This document shows positions 63,864-64,000 of a stretch of DNA of 64,000 bases, in pieces. The notes under the pieces are model-generated. The model saw only the letters and a list, made by a program, of their open reading frames with translations. It ran no database searches and was not told the origin of the DNA. Each line of letters starts with the position of its first letter. The first letter of the stretch is position 1. The stretch comes from Pseudolabrys taiwanensis (GTDB lineage: Bacteria; Pseudomonadota; Alphaproteobacteria; Rhizobiales; Xanthobacteraceae), in contig NZ_CP031417.1 of the NCBI RefSeq assembly GCF_003367395.1, forward strand, positions 3,286,001 through 3,350,000, in the 5' to 3' direction. Made by a program: the position numbers and the translations under genes.

Positions 63864-64000
63864 CTATTGCTCCAGCACCATGCGTCCGCCAGCATATTCA
63901 TAACGCTTGAGACGCGACAGGAATGAGACGCCGAGCAGGTTCGTATCGAGCGCCCTGTCGGGCAGCACCAGCGCTTGTACGTCGTAGACGGTGATACCGC
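63864..64000 (-). CDS. TIGR02281-like clan AA aspartic protease, C-terminal 45 residues only
   Basis: Only the end of the gene is in the window; the frame runs open to the right edge. The visible chain (VYDVQALVLPDRALDTNLLG then VSFLSRLKRYEYAGGRMVLEQ) matches the tail of the retropepsin-like TIGR02281 family, where NLLGxSFLxRL is characteristic. The catalytic Asp would lie outside the window, so activity cannot be judged. Confidence 0.75.
   Translation of the reverse strand, partial: GITVYDVQALVLPDRALDTNLLGVSFLSRLKRYEYAGGRMVLEQ

Noticed and set aside
1..64000. CRISPR arrays, insertion sequences, prophage, integrase or attachment sites
   Set aside because: No regularly spaced direct repeats, transposase or integrase motifs were seen; the repeats found are short intergenic palindromes.

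Overview
The window reads as chromosome of a GC-rich alphaproteobacterium of the Hyphomicrobiales (Rhizobiales). The Bradyrhizobiaceae/Xanthobacteraceae neighbourhood (Rhodopseudomonas, Bradyrhizobium, Pseudolabrys-like) fits best. The reasons are the dense gene packing, the many short intergenic palindromes of the kinds common in that order, the cytochrome c / kdsB / prephenate dehydratase block, the yejABEF-type importer and the abundance of periplasmic binding-protein transporters. Genus is inference. I see no rRNA, tRNA, CRISPR array, prophage or insertion sequence.

Left edge to 2.4 kb: a 3'-truncated secreted PIG-L-type deacetylase, a flavin amine oxidase and a possible 29-residue membrane peptide, all on the minus strand.

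2.6-24.7 kb is the most interesting part, a catabolic/uptake island. A plus-strand operon encodes an SsuABC/TauABC-like ABC importer with two permeases, a NadC paralogue, and a molybdenum hydroxylase made of one FAD subunit, one 2x[2Fe-2S] subunit and two full-length molybdopterin subunits. A MarR regulator and a Liv-type importer with a fused LivH-LivM permease follow on the minus strand. Next come an alpha/beta hydrolase with an SDR-fold protein lacking the usual catalytic residues, and a duplicated NMT1-like binding protein feeding a second ABC importer. Four promoter regions in this stretch carry the same palindrome, RTTTG-N4-CAAAY. It sits over or beside plausible -10 or -35 elements, so the block looks like one repressor-controlled regulon. 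The substrate is unknown. A nitrogen heteroaromatic carboxylate is a guess based on the NadC paralogue beside molybdenum hydroxylases.

24.7-28.9 kb: a minus-strand operon (MATE exporter, MaoC-like protein, TSUP permease, HxGTHxD cyclase-family hydrolase) is divergent from a second MarR gene. Two GTGCATAYGCAC palindromes lie between them.

29-51 kb is mixed housekeeping and accessory content: an M24-type protein with an altered metal site, DUF983, a chemotaxis receptor, a glutathione transferase, a candidate small RNA or leader with a strong terminator, a COG4315 protein, a BtuF-like protein without signal peptide plus a DUF6580-like membrane protein, two cation/proton antiporters, two BKACE enzymes, a DMT permease, an acyl-CoA dehydrogenase homologue, an AraC regulator, an MscS channel, a TPR lipoprotein, leucyl aminopeptidase with an NlpC/P60 peptidase, a DsbA-like protein and a Nudix hydrolase.

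51-64 kb: a yej-type peptide importer with two Tat-exported binding proteins, a membrane-anchored cytochrome c, KdsB, prephenate dehydratase, a CopD-like membrane protein, a phosphomannomutase/phosphoglucomutase and the C-terminus of a TIGR02281-like aspartic protease cut by the right edge.
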